The notes: a model not told the origin generated them from the sequence alone. A stretch of 64,000 nucleotides of DNA from Gammaproteobacteria bacterium (GCA_024234995.1 JACKNF010000005.1:172789-236788), one strand, 5' to 3'. Positions 8,945 to 18,302 are shown, counted from the stretch's first letter. Program-made: numbers and translations.

Positions 8945-9160
8945 ATGAACATAGCGCAGAACGTCGGTTCCGCCGACAAAATCGCCCGTATCGTGGTTGG
9001 CGCTCTGCTGATCGTCCTTACCCTGATGGGAACAATTGGCGTATGGGGCTGGATTGGCATCATACCCATCGCTACTGCACTGATGGGCTGGTGTCCGGCC
9101 TATACGCTGTTAGGCATCAAGACCTGCCCAACCAGCAATCCGCCTAACCCTGCCAGTTAG
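8945..9160 (+). CDS. DUF2892 (YgaP-like) inner-membrane protein
   Basis: Small membrane protein of 71 residues: an N-terminal NVGSADKIARIVVG segment, two hydrophobic helices, and the conserved C-terminal GWCPAYTLLGIKTCP cysteine motif of DUF2892. In other bacteria this domain often accompanies rhodanese or sulfur proteins; the function is unknown. The start at 8945 has a clear GGAGGT (8935-8940). It is divergent from crcB and is followed by a strong terminator. Confidence 0.88.
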   Translation: MNIAQNVGSADKIARIVVGALLIVLTLMGTIGVWGWIGIIPIATALMGWCPAYTLLGIKTCPTSNPPNPAS

Positions 9161-9185
9161 CAAACCTGGTTTTCTTCATCCTGCG

Positions 9186-9213
9186 AACGGCCGCTTGATG
9201 CGGCCGTTTTTTA
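9186..9213 (+). terminator. Rho-independent terminator after DUF2892 gene
   Basis: Perfect nine-base stem AACGGCCGC / GCGGCCGTT with a TTGAT loop, followed by a run of six Ts. It lies 25 bases after the stop codon of the DUF2892 gene. Confidence 0.9.
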
Positions 9214-9312
9214 TAGTGACGCCAGCCGGATCTATCTAACCGGGCCATTGACGGCACCGCCATCCACCTAAACCGTGGCAGACGGTTAAATAGCAGGTAT
9301 ATATAGCAAACA

Positions 9313-10890
9313 TTAGGCTGGTTGCCCAATCTCCTCATGACGGAAAAAGTCCATCAATTTCTGGAGCTGGCCGGTCTGTTCGTGGATGGTTTGGCTAGCT
9401 GAAGCAGTCTGACTGACCAGGCCCGCGTTCTTTTGCGTGACTTGATCCATTTGCAGGATTGCCTGATTCACCTGTTCAATACCGCTGGCCTGTTCGCGGG
9501 TAGCCGCCGCCATTTCAGCAACAATATCACTGACTTTTTTAACAGCCATCAAAATCTCTTGCAAGGTTTGCCCAGACTGCGCTACTAACCGGCTGCCATC
9601 CTCGACCTTAGAAACACTGTCAGTAATGAGGGATTTGATTTGCTTGGCAGCGTCGGCGCTGCGTTGTGCCAGTTTACGCACTTCCCCAGCGACAACGGCA
9701 AAACCCCGCCCTTGCTCACCAGCCCGCGCCGCTTCTACCGCCGCATTCAATGCCAATAGATTGGTCTGGAAGGCAATTTCGTCGATTACTCCAATAATAT
9801 CAGCGATCTTGCGGCTGCTCTGGTGAATAGCCTCCATCGCTGTCACGGTTCGTTCGACAACCTGTCCACCCTGCTCGGCTTGGGTCCGCGCTGCGCCCGC
9901 CAATTGATTAGCCTGCCCAGCATTGTCAGCACTGTTTTTCACGGTGGAGGTTAACTCTTCCATACTGGCAGCAGTTTCCTCTAGTGAAGCTGCTTGCTCT
10001 TCGGTACGCTGGCTAAGATCGCTACTGCCATTGGCGATATCTTTTGCAGCGTCACTCACCTGATCAATCGTCTGCATGGTGTTGGTCACGATCCCTCGTA
10101 ACTGTTGCACCATAATCTGCATCGCCGTAAGCACTTGGGCCACTTCGTCACGTCCGTTCACCGCAACGTCTTCGCTCAGGTCGCCGTGAGCCACCTTTTC
10201 CGCCGTACTCACTACATGTTTGAGCGGATTGACAATACTATTGGCGATCCATAAACCACCCACCCCCAGCAACAGCAGTAATACCAGCGTACTCCCACCC
10301 ATTTTCCCGGCATCATGCCAAAACTTATCTTCGATATCATCGATATAAACACCAGTACCAACGATCCAGCCCCAAGGCTCAAATCCCTTGACGTAAGAGA
10401 GTTTGGGAACAGGTTTTTCGGCGCCTGGCTTGGGCCACATATAGGACACAAATCCACTGCCTTTTTGTTTGACCGCGCTCGCCATCTCGACAAATAACAG
10501 CTTACCGGTTGGATCTTTTACGGTATTAAGCTCCTTGCCGTCTAATTCCGGCTTGATGGGATGCATGACCATTCGCGGACTTAAGTCGTTAATCCAAAGA
10601 TATTCTTGTTTTTCGTAACGCAAGGTTTTGATAATTGCTGCAGCCGTTTTTTGCGCTTCCTCCTTACTCAAGGTCCCGGCAACGGCCAAATCATGATAAC
10701 GCTCCATGACCCCCATCACGGCCTCAACTAAATGCCGTAATTCCTGCTCACGATCACTGATCATTTGGTTTTTAAATGCATTAAGATAAATGATCGTTCC
10801 AAAACAGATTGCCAAAAACGCTATACCTAGTATAGCCCAAATACGTGTCGCTATTTTGAAACGACTTAGAAAGGAATTAGCAGTTTTCAT
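9313..10890 (-). CDS. Methyl-accepting chemotaxis protein with single-Cache sensor
   Basis: Chemoreceptor of 525 residues. A first transmembrane helix (about 11-33) is followed by a periplasmic single Cache domain (about 40-190) with EYLWINDL, MVMHP and GFEPWGWIVGTGVYIDD, then a second helix (about 197-215), a HAMP domain and the cytoplasmic signalling coiled coil. The hairpin tip is canonical (DEIAFQTNLLALNAAVEAAR and GRGFAVVAGEVRKLAQRSA). No C-terminal NWETF-type CheR tether is present. The Cache type is associated with small carboxylates in some receptors, but the ligand cannot be read. No che genes are nearby, so it is an orphan receptor. Confidence 0.96.
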   Translation of the reverse strand: MKTANSFLSRFKIATRIWAILGIAFLAICFGTIIYLNAFKNQMISDREQELRHLVEAVMGVMERYHDLAVAGTLSKEEAQKTAAAIIKTLRYEKQEYLWINDLSPRMVMHPIKPELDGKELNTVKDPTGKLLFVEMASAVKQKGSGFVSYMWPKPGAEKPVPKLSYVKGFEPWGWIVGTGVYIDDIEDKFWHDAGKMGGSTLVLLLLLGVGGLWIANSIVNPLKHVVSTAEKVAHGDLSEDVAVNGRDEVAQVLTAMQIMVQQLRGIVTNTMQTIDQVSDAAKDIANGSSDLSQRTEEQAASLEETAASMEELTSTVKNSADNAGQANQLAGAARTQAEQGGQVVERTVTAMEAIHQSSRKIADIIGVIDEIAFQTNLLALNAAVEAARAGEQGRGFAVVAGEVRKLAQRSADAAKQIKSLITDSVSKVEDGSRLVAQSGQTLQEILMAVKKVSDIVAEMAAATREQASGIEQVNQAILQMDQVTQKNAGLVSQTASASQTIHEQTGQLQKLMDFFRHEEIGQPA

Positions 10891-11491
10891 TAATTTTTCC
10901 TCTGATCAAGTTCTCTATTTTTGGAACTTGCGGTTCTTTAAACTGTTCACTTTGATAGTGACTTCATCAAATTTATCAGACAGCTACAAGCCTTGGTATT
11001 GGCTTTCGCAATATCTATCTGCATCGCAGAGTTGCCAAATCATGCCTTATAAACACTACAAGTTTAGATGACTTTAAATGCATATTTAGTGTATTTAGAT
11101 AAAAATTTGTGATCATTCGTTAGACAAATATTGAGATAAGACTGCCACCAACAGGGGGAGCAAATACATAATGGAACCCGCCTCGCAGCAAGCTGCGAAA
11201 TTACTGCACTATTACTGCATCACCTGTCCCTGCTCTCTATCCTAACTTCTTACAAGGGACATGGAAGTTCACCGGCCATCTACTCCCGTATCATCTGCCC
11301 CTGCTCTCTATCCCGGCTCGTATCCAGCGACCGGGCCAATCCAAGCTACGCTTTGGAAACCAGCGGCCTGTTCGGCTCTCAAGCCGGTTTTTGTTTGAAC
11401 CGTGTCAAAATAGCACGGGGCTCCGCGATACAGAGGTGGAAGCTGCTGGCATTGGCGAAGAAGGGGGAGACAGCCGTTCTGCTTCGCCTGA
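10891..11491. other. Gene-poor gap with short duplications
   Basis: No family-like protein is visible here. The stretch next to the chemoreceptor start is AT-rich and probably holds its promoter. Around 11200-11220 an 11-base unit (ATTACTGCACT) is repeated in tandem, and a 24-base sequence at 11219-11242 recurs with three mismatches at 11290-11313. Short open frames exist on both strands from about 11290 to 11550 (for example minus 11308-11526, 72 residues) but have no convincing codon pattern or recognised motif. Confidence 0.6.
11219..11313. repeat. Imperfect 24-bp direct repeat pair
   Basis: The core CCCTGCTCTCTATCC with conserved flanks occurs at 11219-11242 and again at 11290-11313, 71 bases apart, with three differences. 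Both copies lie in the gene-poor gap. On the minus strand the second copy overlaps the stop codon of a 72-codon open frame. Confidence 0.75.
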
Positions 11492-11656
11492 TCACGCTCT
11501 TCGGTTTGCCGTTTGACTTCTTTCACCAGCAGCCGGTTGCACCATTTTAGCGCCGGTCACTGTTGATCCAGCAGGTGACTCCGCATTAGGCAAACAGGCT
11601 ATTATCAACAAGATAGCGGTGAATATGGAGAGAGAAATTAACAAGGTCCGGTTCAT
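11492..11656 (-). CDS. Putative 54-residue lipoprotein
   Basis: Short frame with a textbook ribosome binding site: GGAGG five bases before the ATG at 11656. The N-terminus has a basic residue, a hydrophobic stretch of about 17 residues and a plausible lipobox (IIAC, cysteine at residue 21), then a polar tail rich in Ala, Thr and Gln. That fits a small exported lipoprotein. No homologue is recognised. After about residue 44 a different frame on the same strand remains open to 11308, so a frameshifted longer protein is an alternative. Confidence 0.45.
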   Translation of the reverse strand: MNRTLLISLSIFTAILLIIACLPNAESPAGSTVTGAKMVQPAAGERSQTANRRA

Positions 11657-11793
11657 GGCGTCCTCCACAGGGGGGTGAGGTTCATTTCCATAAACGCCGG
11701 ATACCGGATATCAGCCGATAAGGTTAAAGATGGGCCGATAAATCTTATTTCTTCTCTAAAAAACGCAACATGCTCACAAGAACATGATATCTA

Positions 11794-12417
11794 TCATTTA
11801 CCTGTACTTTTGACGCATAACCCGGCAAGGTAGGTATCAATAATACCCGGTGCGTAGTCGGTGAGCGGGAACAGGCTGGGTTCCAGCGTCCAATTAACCA
11901 TCAATCCATCAAGCAGGGCCATAACGCCTACCGCTGCTTGGTGAGGGCAGACAATTGCTGGCAACTGATCCTGTTCCTGGGCACAACGCATGGCTTCTTC
12001 TAACAGGGCGATAAACCGGCGCCCGCATTCCAGATGGCTATCGCGAATGACAGCCATTTCATCCACGTACTCGCACTTGTGCCAAGCAATTTCTAGAACC
12101 CGCTGATACTGGGGATCACATGCTAATCGCTGTAAAAATTCCACCGTTAGATCATGAATAAAACGTAACGGATCATTCTGCGCCAGCATCCTGGCCTGAC
12201 AAATCTCCTCTGAATCGAGAACCCGGCGGATCATGGCATCGTACAAATCAGCTTTATTACGGAAATGCCAATAAATCGCACCTCGGGTCACTCCAGCTTC
12301 GGCGGCAATGTGCGTGAGGGAAGTGCGGGAAACGCCTTGGCGTTGAAACACCTGTTCAGCAGCATCCAGAATCCGGTGGCGGGTTTCCTGGGCTTCTTCC
12401 TTCGTCTTTCTCACCAT
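11794..12417 (-). CDS. TetR/AcrR-family repressor of the RND pump
   Basis: Transcription factor of 207 residues with an N-terminal TetR helix-turn-helix (RILDAAEQVFQRQG, then TRGAIYWHFRNKADLYDAMI) and an AcrR-like ligand-binding domain. Residues such as RGAIYWHF are those of the AcrR/TtgR/MexR-like repressors of RND pumps. It is divergent from the adaptor-pump operon, and a near-perfect AcrR-type palindrome lies in between. It very likely represses the pump and itself until a hydrophobic compound binds. Confidence 0.93.
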   Translation of the reverse strand: MVRKTKEEAQETRHRILDAAEQVFQRQGVSRTSLTHIAAEAGVTRGAIYWHFRNKADLYDAMIRRVLDSEEICQARMLAQNDPLRFIHDLTVEFLQRLACDPQYQRVLEIAWHKCEYVDEMAVIRDSHLECGRRFIALLEEAMRCAQEQDQLPAIVCPHQAAVGVMALLDGLMVNWTLEPSLFPLTDYAPGIIDTYLAGLCVKSTGK

Positions 12418-12496
12418 AGCTTTTTCCTCACGCCTCTTGTTGCAAGAGATTCCTTTCTCAACCTGCCGGGAGTGGTTTGGCTTTTATATAGGTATT

Positions 12497-12520
12497 TACA
12501 TACATTCTTGAATGTATGTA
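12497..12520. promoter_or_regulatory. AcrR-type operator palindrome
   Basis: Two 11-base arms, TACATACATTC and GAATGTATGTA, flank a 2-base centre. This closely matches the E. coli AcrR operator (TACATACATT...AATGTATGTA). It sits between the divergent repressor and pump genes, 61 bases before the adaptor ATG. Confidence 0.93.
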
Positions 12521-12581
12521 CTATACAAGGCAACAGCATATCCTTCAATCCTGGCTTAATAAACATCAAAACCCCATACGC

Positions 12582-13712
12582 ATGATCAAGAAAATCCTTC
12601 TGACCCTTGCTGGTCTGTTGCTGGTGGCCGGGGCACTGGCCGGTTTGAAAATCTGGCAATTCCAAACCATGTCCGCCGCCCAAGCGAATTCCGTGCTGCC
12701 GCCCACAACTGTCACGACGGCCATTGTCAAACAAGATGCCTGGCAACCCACCCTTGATGCCATCGGTTCGATGGTTGCGGTGCAAGGCGTCATGGTCAGC
12801 ACCGAAGCTGCTGGAATGGTGAAGCGGATCGCCTTCGAATCGGGCGCGGCCGTGCGTACGGGGCAACTGTTGGTAGAGTTAGACGATGCTGTCGAACAGG
12901 CTCAGTTACGTTCGGCTATCGCCAGTGCTGACTTAGCCCGGATTAACCTGAAACGGGTCCGTGACCTGCGGCCCCGCAACATGGTTTCGCAATCCGATGT
13001 CGACAGCGCTGAGGCCCAGGCCAAAGAGGCCAATGCCCAAGTTGATAATATTAGCGCGGTGATCGCCAAGAAAAGCATCCATGCACCCTTTGCCGGACGA
13101 TTGGGCATTCGCCAAATCAATCTTGGTCAATTCCTTGATACCGGTTCGGCTATCGTGACACTGCAAACGCTGGACCCGATCCACGCCGATTTTGCCCTGC
13201 CGCAACAGAATTTCCCGCAACTGCGCGCCGGGATGGTAGTACGCGTCACCAGTGATGCCGCGCCGGGCCAGTCCTTTGAAGGCAAGCTCAGTGCAATCAG
13301 CCCCGAAGTCGACACCCTAACCCGTACGGTCCGGTTACGCGCTACCCTCGCCAATCCCGATGGACGATTGCAGCCAGGCATGTATGTCAATGTCACTGCC
13401 CTGTTGCCTGTTCAGCAACAAGTGTTAATGATCCCGGCGACTGCTGTCCTCTACGCCCCTTATGGCGATTCGGTATTCGTGGTCAAGGAGGAGAAAGATG
13501 AAAAAACTGGCGTCAGCAGCCAAGTGCTCATGCAAAAATTCGTGCAACTGGGAGCATCTCGTGGTGACTTCATCGTCGTGCATTCAGGATTAGCCGTTGA
13601 CGAAATTGTGGTCAGTACCGGGGTATTCAAACTGCGCAACGGCATGAAAGTCGTGGTGGATAACCAGCTGGCGCCGGATTTCCAAATCACGCCCACACCC
13701 ACCAATTCCTGA
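12582..13712 (+). CDS. RND efflux periplasmic adaptor subunit
   Basis: Membrane fusion protein of 376 residues counted from the ATG at 12582, which begins a basic residue pair plus hydrophobic anchor (about 5-25); upstream in-frame codons run through the operator and are unlikely to be translated. The lipoyl/barrel-sandwich halves are visible (ESGAAVRTGQLLVELDD and IHAPFAGRLGIRQINLGQFL), with a short alpha-hairpin between them, then the beta-barrel (LDPIHADFALPQQ) and a membrane-proximal domain. No lipobox cysteine, so it is anchored by its N-terminal helix. Nine bases separate it from the pump gene. It links the pump to an outer-membrane channel encoded elsewhere. Confidence 0.93.
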   Translation: MIKKILLTLAGLLLVAGALAGLKIWQFQTMSAAQANSVLPPTTVTTAIVKQDAWQPTLDAIGSMVAVQGVMVSTEAAGMVKRIAFESGAAVRTGQLLVELDDAVEQAQLRSAIASADLARINLKRVRDLRPRNMVSQSDVDSAEAQAKEANAQVDNISAVIAKKSIHAPFAGRLGIRQINLGQFLDTGSAIVTLQTLDPIHADFALPQQNFPQLRAGMVVRVTSDAAPGQSFEGKLSAISPEVDTLTRTVRLRATLANPDGRLQPGMYVNVTALLPVQQQVLMIPATAVLYAPYGDSVFVVKEEKDEKTGVSSQVLMQKFVQLGASRGDFIVVHSGLAVDEIVVSTGVFKLRNGMKVVVDNQLAPDFQITPTPTNS

Positions 13713-13720
13713 TCTTCACC

Positions 13721-16700
13721 ATGAAATCCTTCACTGACCTGTTTATTTCCCGTCCAGTGCTGGCGATGGTAGTCAATCTGATCATCATCATTGCTGGCGT
13801 CCAGGCTATTTTCACCCTCAATGTCCGCCAGTACCCGCGCAGCGACAACGCCAGCGTCACCGTCACCACGACTTATGTCGGGGCCAGCGCTGAATTGGTG
13901 CGCGGTTTCATCACCACGCCGCTAGAGCGCGCCATCGCTGCCGCTGACGGCATTGAATACCTAGAGTCACAGAGCGCGCAGGGACTATCGACGATCCGCG
14001 CCCGCCTGAAGCTGAATTACGATGCGACCAAAGCGCTGGCCGAGATCGGTTCCAAGGTCGATCAGGTGCGCGGCGATCTGCCGCCGGAAGCCGAAGTGCC
14101 CGTGCTGAATATTGAATCCGCTGACAGTGAATTCGCCTCAGCCTATCTGAGCTTCTCCTCAGACATTCTGCGCCAGAATCAGATCACCGACTATCTGGTG
14201 CGGGTGGTGCAGCCGCGTCTGACCGCCCTGGAAGGCGTTCAACGCGCCGAGATTCTAGGCGCACGCACTTTTGCCATGCGCATCTGGCTCAAACCGGACC
14301 GTATGGCCGCCCTCAACATCAGCCCGGCGCAAGTCCGGCAGGCACTGGCGGCCAACAATTATCTGGCCGCCATCGGCCAGACCAAAGGTTCGCTGGTGCA
14401 AGTCAACCTGACTGCCAATACCGACCTGCGCTCGGTGAGGGAATTCGAAAATCTGGTCATCCGCGAACAGGACGGAGCGCTGGTGCGGCTGAAGGATATC
14501 GCCAACATTGCGCTTGGCGCCGAGGATTATGATGCCGAAGTGCGTTTTTCCGGGCAAACAGCGGTGTTCATGGGCATCTTTCCGCTGCCTAACGCCAACG
14601 CCATCGACGTGATTCAGCGGGTACGCGCTGAAATGGCGCTGATCGAAAGAGATTTGCCGACCGGATTGTCCACCCGCATTGCTTATGATGCGACCGACTA
14701 TATCAACAACGCCATTCATGAAGTGATCAAAACTCTGACGGAGACCTTGCTGATCGTCGTGGTGATTATCTTCCTGTTCCTCGGATCACTGCGCTCAGTC
14801 ATCGTGCCGGTGATCGCTATTCCCATCTCATTGATCGGCGGAATTTTTTTGATGCAAGTATTCGGTTTCACTATCAATTTGCTAACCTTGCTAGCCATTG
14901 TGCTGTCAGTCGGGCTGGTAGTGGATGACGCGATTGTGGTGGTGGAAAACGTGGAGCGCCACCTGCGCGAGGGTCAACGCCCCTTTGATGCAGCGATTCT
15001 TAGCGCGCGGGAACTGGTTGGGCCGATCATCGCCATGACCTTGACCTTGATAGCTGTTTACGCTCCCATCGGCCTGCAAGGCGGGTTGACTGGCTCACTG
15101 TTCCGCGAGTTTGCCTTTACTTTGGCCGGCGCCGTGACGATTTCCGGTATCGTTGCCTTGACCCTGTCGCCCATGATGGCGTCGAAGTTGCTCAACGCTG
15201 AGGATGAACAGCACTGGTTACCGGCGCATGTCAATGCGGCTTTCGACCGCTTGCGGACTTTTTATGGCCGTCTGCTGGACAGGGCGTTGGCCGCGCGTCC
15301 AGCGGTGTATCTAGTTTGGGCAGCCTTGTTCGCATTGGTGCCGCCGATGTGGATGTTTTCGGCACAGGAACTTGCGCCCGGCGAGGATCAGGGCGTGATC
15401 TTCGGCATCGTCGACGCTTCGGCCAACGCTACCCTTGATCAGACCACCCAGTTTGCCAATGCTGCCAATGACCTGTTTATGGGGATACCAGAAACCGATT
15501 TCACGTTTCAGATTACCTTTCCCACCTCCGGTTTTAGCGGCATGGTGACCAAACCCTGGAGCGAACGCGAGCGCACTGTATTTCAAATCCTGCCCGAAGT
15601 GCAGCAGAAGCTGGGGCACATTCCCGGTATCGAGATGTTTCCGGTGACGCCGCCGGCGTTGCCCGGCGGCGGGCAGTTTCCAGTTGAATTCCTGATCGCC
15701 TCGACCGCTGACACCCAAGAAATTCTCACCATCGCCCAGCAGGTGCAAGCCAAGGCAACGCAAAGCGGGATGTTCGCATTTCCACCCATGATCGATGTCA
15801 AGATCGACCAGCCGCAAGCCGAGATCGTCATCGACCGGGACAAAGTCGCTGACATGGGGCTGAATCTGCAGCAGGTCGGCGCGGACCTAGCGGCAGCCGT
15901 AGGCGGCAACTTTGTCAACCGCTTCAATATCGCCGGGCGCAGTTACAAAGTCATCCCGCAAGTGGAGCGGGTCGACCGGCTGACCCCTGAGCAACTAGAG
16001 AACCTTTATGTGACCGGTCCAAATGGCCAACTGGTCCCATTAGGAACGGTGGCTACCGTCCGCAACCACACAGTTCCACGCTCGCTCAACCGCTTCCAGC
16101 AACTTAATGCCGTCAAGATCAGCGGCGTAGCAGTGCAACCGCTCGATCAGGCACTGCGTTTCCTGGAAGACGAAGCAACCAAGCTTATGCCGCAGGGGTA
16201 CGTGATTGACTATACTGGCGAATCGCGGCAATTGCGGCTAGAGGGCGGTAACCAATTTCTGACTACGATGAGCCTGGCTATCGTACTCATTTTCCTGGTG
16301 CTAGCAGCGCAATTCAACAGCTTCCGCGATCCGCTGATCATTCTGCTTGGTTCGGTGCCGTTGGCTATGTTTGGAGCGCTGCTTTTCACGTTCCTGAAAA
16401 TGCCTAACCCCAACATTCCCTTTGCTTTCACCGAAGGTTGGACCACCACTCTTAATATTTATTCTAAGGTGGGATTGGTGACGCTGATAGGGCTGATCGC
16501 CAAGAACGGCATTCTCATTGTTGAATTTGCCAATCATCGCCAAATCGATGGCGGGCTGAGAAAACTGGAAGCTGTATCCGAGGCAGCATTGATCCGGCTG
16601 CGGCCGATCCTAATGACGAGTGCTGCGACCATTGCCGGTCACTTACCGTTGACTCTGGTCAGCGGCGCCGGCGCAGCGGCCCGCAACTCTATCGGCCTGG

Positions 16701-16861
16701 TACTGGTGGGTGGCATGGCCGTGGGAACGCTGTTTACCTTGTTCGTGGTGCCCGCGCTGTATATGCTTTTGGCTAAAGATCATGCTCATGATCGAGACAC
16801 TGCCATGGCGGCGCCGGAAGCAAGCATGCAAACCTCTTCTTCAGCGGGTACGTTATCTTAG
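13721..16861 (+). CDS. RND multidrug efflux pump (AcrB/MexI-like)
   Basis: Proton-driven inner-membrane transporter of 1046 residues, normal full length for the HAE1 family. The transmembrane-4 motif GLVVDDAIVVVENVERH holds the paired proton-relay aspartates, and the transmembrane-10 lysine is present (LIAKNGILIVEFAN). Two large periplasmic loops follow helices 1 and 7. The N-terminus FTDLFISRPVLAMVVNL is typical. Expected to export hydrophobic or cationic drugs, under the neighbouring TetR repressor. No outer-membrane factor gene follows. Confidence 0.96.
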   Translation: MKSFTDLFISRPVLAMVVNLIIIIAGVQAIFTLNVRQYPRSDNASVTVTTTYVGASAELVRGFITTPLERAIAAADGIEYLESQSAQGLSTIRARLKLNYDATKALAEIGSKVDQVRGDLPPEAEVPVLNIESADSEFASAYLSFSSDILRQNQITDYLVRVVQPRLTALEGVQRAEILGARTFAMRIWLKPDRMAALNISPAQVRQALAANNYLAAIGQTKGSLVQVNLTANTDLRSVREFENLVIREQDGALVRLKDIANIALGAEDYDAEVRFSGQTAVFMGIFPLPNANAIDVIQRVRAEMALIERDLPTGLSTRIAYDATDYINNAIHEVIKTLTETLLIVVVIIFLFLGSLRSVIVPVIAIPISLIGGIFLMQVFGFTINLLTLLAIVLSVGLVVDDAIVVVENVERHLREGQRPFDAAILSARELVGPIIAMTLTLIAVYAPIGLQGGLTGSLFREFAFTLAGAVTISGIVALTLSPMMASKLLNAEDEQHWLPAHVNAAFDRLRTFYGRLLDRALAARPAVYLVWAALFALVPPMWMFSAQELAPGEDQGVIFGIVDASANATLDQTTQFANAANDLFMGIPETDFTFQITFPTSGFSGMVTKPWSERERTVFQILPEVQQKLGHIPGIEMFPVTPPALPGGGQFPVEFLIASTADTQEILTIAQQVQAKATQSGMFAFPPMIDVKIDQPQAEIVIDRDKVADMGLNLQQVGADLAAAVGGNFVNRFNIAGRSYKVIPQVERVDRLTPEQLENLYVTGPNGQLVPLGTVATVRNHTVPRSLNRFQQLNAVKISGVAVQPLDQALRFLEDEATKLMPQGYVIDYTGESRQLRLEGGNQFLTTMSLAIVLIFLVLAAQFNSFRDPLIILLGSVPLAMFGALLFTFLKMPNPNIPFAFTEGWTTTLNIYSKVGLVTLIGLIAKNGILIVEFANHRQIDGGLRKLEAVSEAALIRLRPILMTSAATIAGHLPLTLVSGAGAAARNSIGLVLVGGMAVGTLFTLFVVPALYMLLAKDHAHDRDTAMAAPEASMQTSSSAGTLS

Positions 16862-17015
16862 GGGTGATGGGAAAATCGACATACACTACAATCTTGCAAG
16901 CGATGCAGCTTCAACTATAATGTGACATTCATGCATCATGATTGAAACATGATTTATGCCGAATAATACGAACCCAAACCACATTCCTTCCTCGTCCCAT
17001 TGGAGATTTTTTTAA

Positions 17016-17567
17016 ATGAGAAAGTTAATTCTGAACTTGAGCTTCGGAATCTTAGCTGCTTTGGCTTATACCAGCTACGCTTTGGCTGCCTTTCTGCCTC
17101 CCATCTGTCAAAAGTTCGAAGGCACACTCACACTATCTATTGATCCAGCCTGTCAAATTTTGACTCGATCCGACACCCGCATATATTTCCCCGATTTGTT
17201 GCTACCCAATGGTCTATCCCAGTTTCTAGGGGTGCCTGGCACCTGCTTCACAGGCGCCATCACCAATGGTGAATTAGATAATCGGCCCGTGATAGGCACG
17301 TCGTATTCAGGGCAAACCACTCATAACTTAGAGTCCCCTGCGCAGTTTTCGGCGGCCACCACTCTGATTTTGACTAATCAAAATGGATCTCCGATAGGAA
17401 ATATCTATTTCAGGGATGCCGGCCTTTTTACTGATGGGGCTGGATCAGTTAGAGAACAACTGGTAGTCGTTGGAGCAAATGGACTGTTCTGGGGAGTCAA
17501 AGGAACTGTGCAGATCGCTGGCAACGAATTTACTGGCGCGCCAGTCACTGGCCAATTCTGCCGATAA
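17016..17567 (+). CDS. Secreted protein of unknown function
   Basis: 183 residues with a clear Sec signal peptide: MRK, a hydrophobic core, and probable cleavage after TSYALA near residue 24. The mature part has four cysteines (C31, C46, about C73 and the penultimate residue 182), which could form two disulfides. The rest is beta-rich with repeated Gly, Thr and Asn. No conserved domain is recognised. The ATG is preceded by GGAG at a suitable distance. It lies alone between the pump operon and the hemolysin III gene. Confidence 0.75.
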   Translation: MRKLILNLSFGILAALAYTSYALAAFLPPICQKFEGTLTLSIDPACQILTRSDTRIYFPDLLLPNGLSQFLGVPGTCFTGAITNGELDNRPVIGTSYSGQTTHNLESPAQFSAATTLILTNQNGSPIGNIYFRDAGLFTDGAGSVREQLVVVGANGLFWGVKGTVQIAGNEFTGAPVTGQFCR

Positions 17568-17581
17568 TTTCAATTCTGCAA

Positions 17582-17623
17582 ATCTGATGGTCTCTCAAGC
17601 AGTAAGTTAGGGAGACCTCAGAT
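17582..17623. repeat. Inverted repeat after the secreted-protein gene
   Basis: ATCTGA.GGTCTC pairs with GAGACC.TCAGAT across about 20 bases, with one bulged T. There is no T-run, so it is not a standard terminator; it may slow transcription or stabilise the mRNA end. Confidence 0.55.
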
Positions 17624-17678
17624 GATCGAAAATCCAGTGAAAGCCTACTGTCGCGCCTGGAGCTGATTGAGTCAATCA

Positions 17679-18302
17679 TCAAGCCACATACAGCAGAATC
17701 GTCAAGTAGTGGCTGACGCTGCCCGCAAGGACGAACAAGTGCCAGATTCCATGAAAGTGGCGAACCTTTTCATCGAAAAGATAGAACACCAGACCACCGG
17801 TGTAAAAGACACCTCCCAGCAAGAGCCAGACAAAACCGGCCAACGGCAAGACCTCCAGCAGCGGTTTGAGCGCCACCAGCACCAGCCAGCCCATCAGAAC
17901 ATAGACCACCACGGACAGGATACGATTGCCTTTTTGTGGCAACGTTTCCAATATGATGCCGAATAAGGTCAATCCCCAGATGATACTGAAGATGGTCCAT
18001 CCCCAGACACCGCGCAAGGTCACCAGAGTAAACGGCGTGTAAGTACCGGCAATCAAAAAATAGATCGACAAGTGATCCAGCTTGCGAAAAATCCGCTTGG
18101 CTTTACCGCGCAGGCTGTGATAAAGCGTGGAAATAACGTACAGCAGAAACAAAGTAGTTCCGTAAATGCTGAAACTGACAATTTTCCACGGATCGCCCTG
18201 TTGCGCAGCAACCACCACGACAATCACCAAACCCGTCAACGCCGCTACCGCGCCAACCAAGTGGCTGATACTATTAAAACGTTCGCCTTCGTACATGGGC
18301 AC
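17679..18302 (-). CDS. Hemolysin III / TrhA (YqfA-PAQR) family membrane protein
   Basis: 207 residues with seven hydrophobic segments. PAQR-family marks are visible: GERFNSISHLVGA at the N-terminus, STLYHSLRG with the conserved histidine, KLDHLSIYFLIAGTYTP, and FHGIWHLFVLAGSVSHY near the C-terminus. The histidines and aspartate match the metal site of the superfamily. Bacterial members have been linked to membrane-energy or lipid homeostasis; hemolysis is only a historical label. It faces away from purM. Confidence 0.92.
   Translation of the reverse strand: MPMYEGERFNSISHLVGAVAALTGLVIVVVVAAQQGDPWKIVSFSIYGTTLFLLYVISTLYHSLRGKAKRIFRKLDHLSIYFLIAGTYTPFTLVTLRGVWGWTIFSIIWGLTLFGIILETLPQKGNRILSVVVYVLMGWLVLVALKPLLEVLPLAGFVWLLLGGVFYTGGLVFYLFDEKVRHFHGIWHLFVLAGSVSHYLTILLYVA

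Noticed and set aside
8857..8945. Possible fluoride riboswitch upstream of crcB
   Set aside because: The GGGTGATACCC segment and later ATGACTT look a little like the crcB motif, but the first arm pairs with itself directly, leaving no room for the needed outer stem.
8857..9069. N-terminal extension of CrcB to 9069
   Set aside because: The extra 71 residues are antisense to the DUF2892 gene and unlike the family, which begins at the ATG at 8856.
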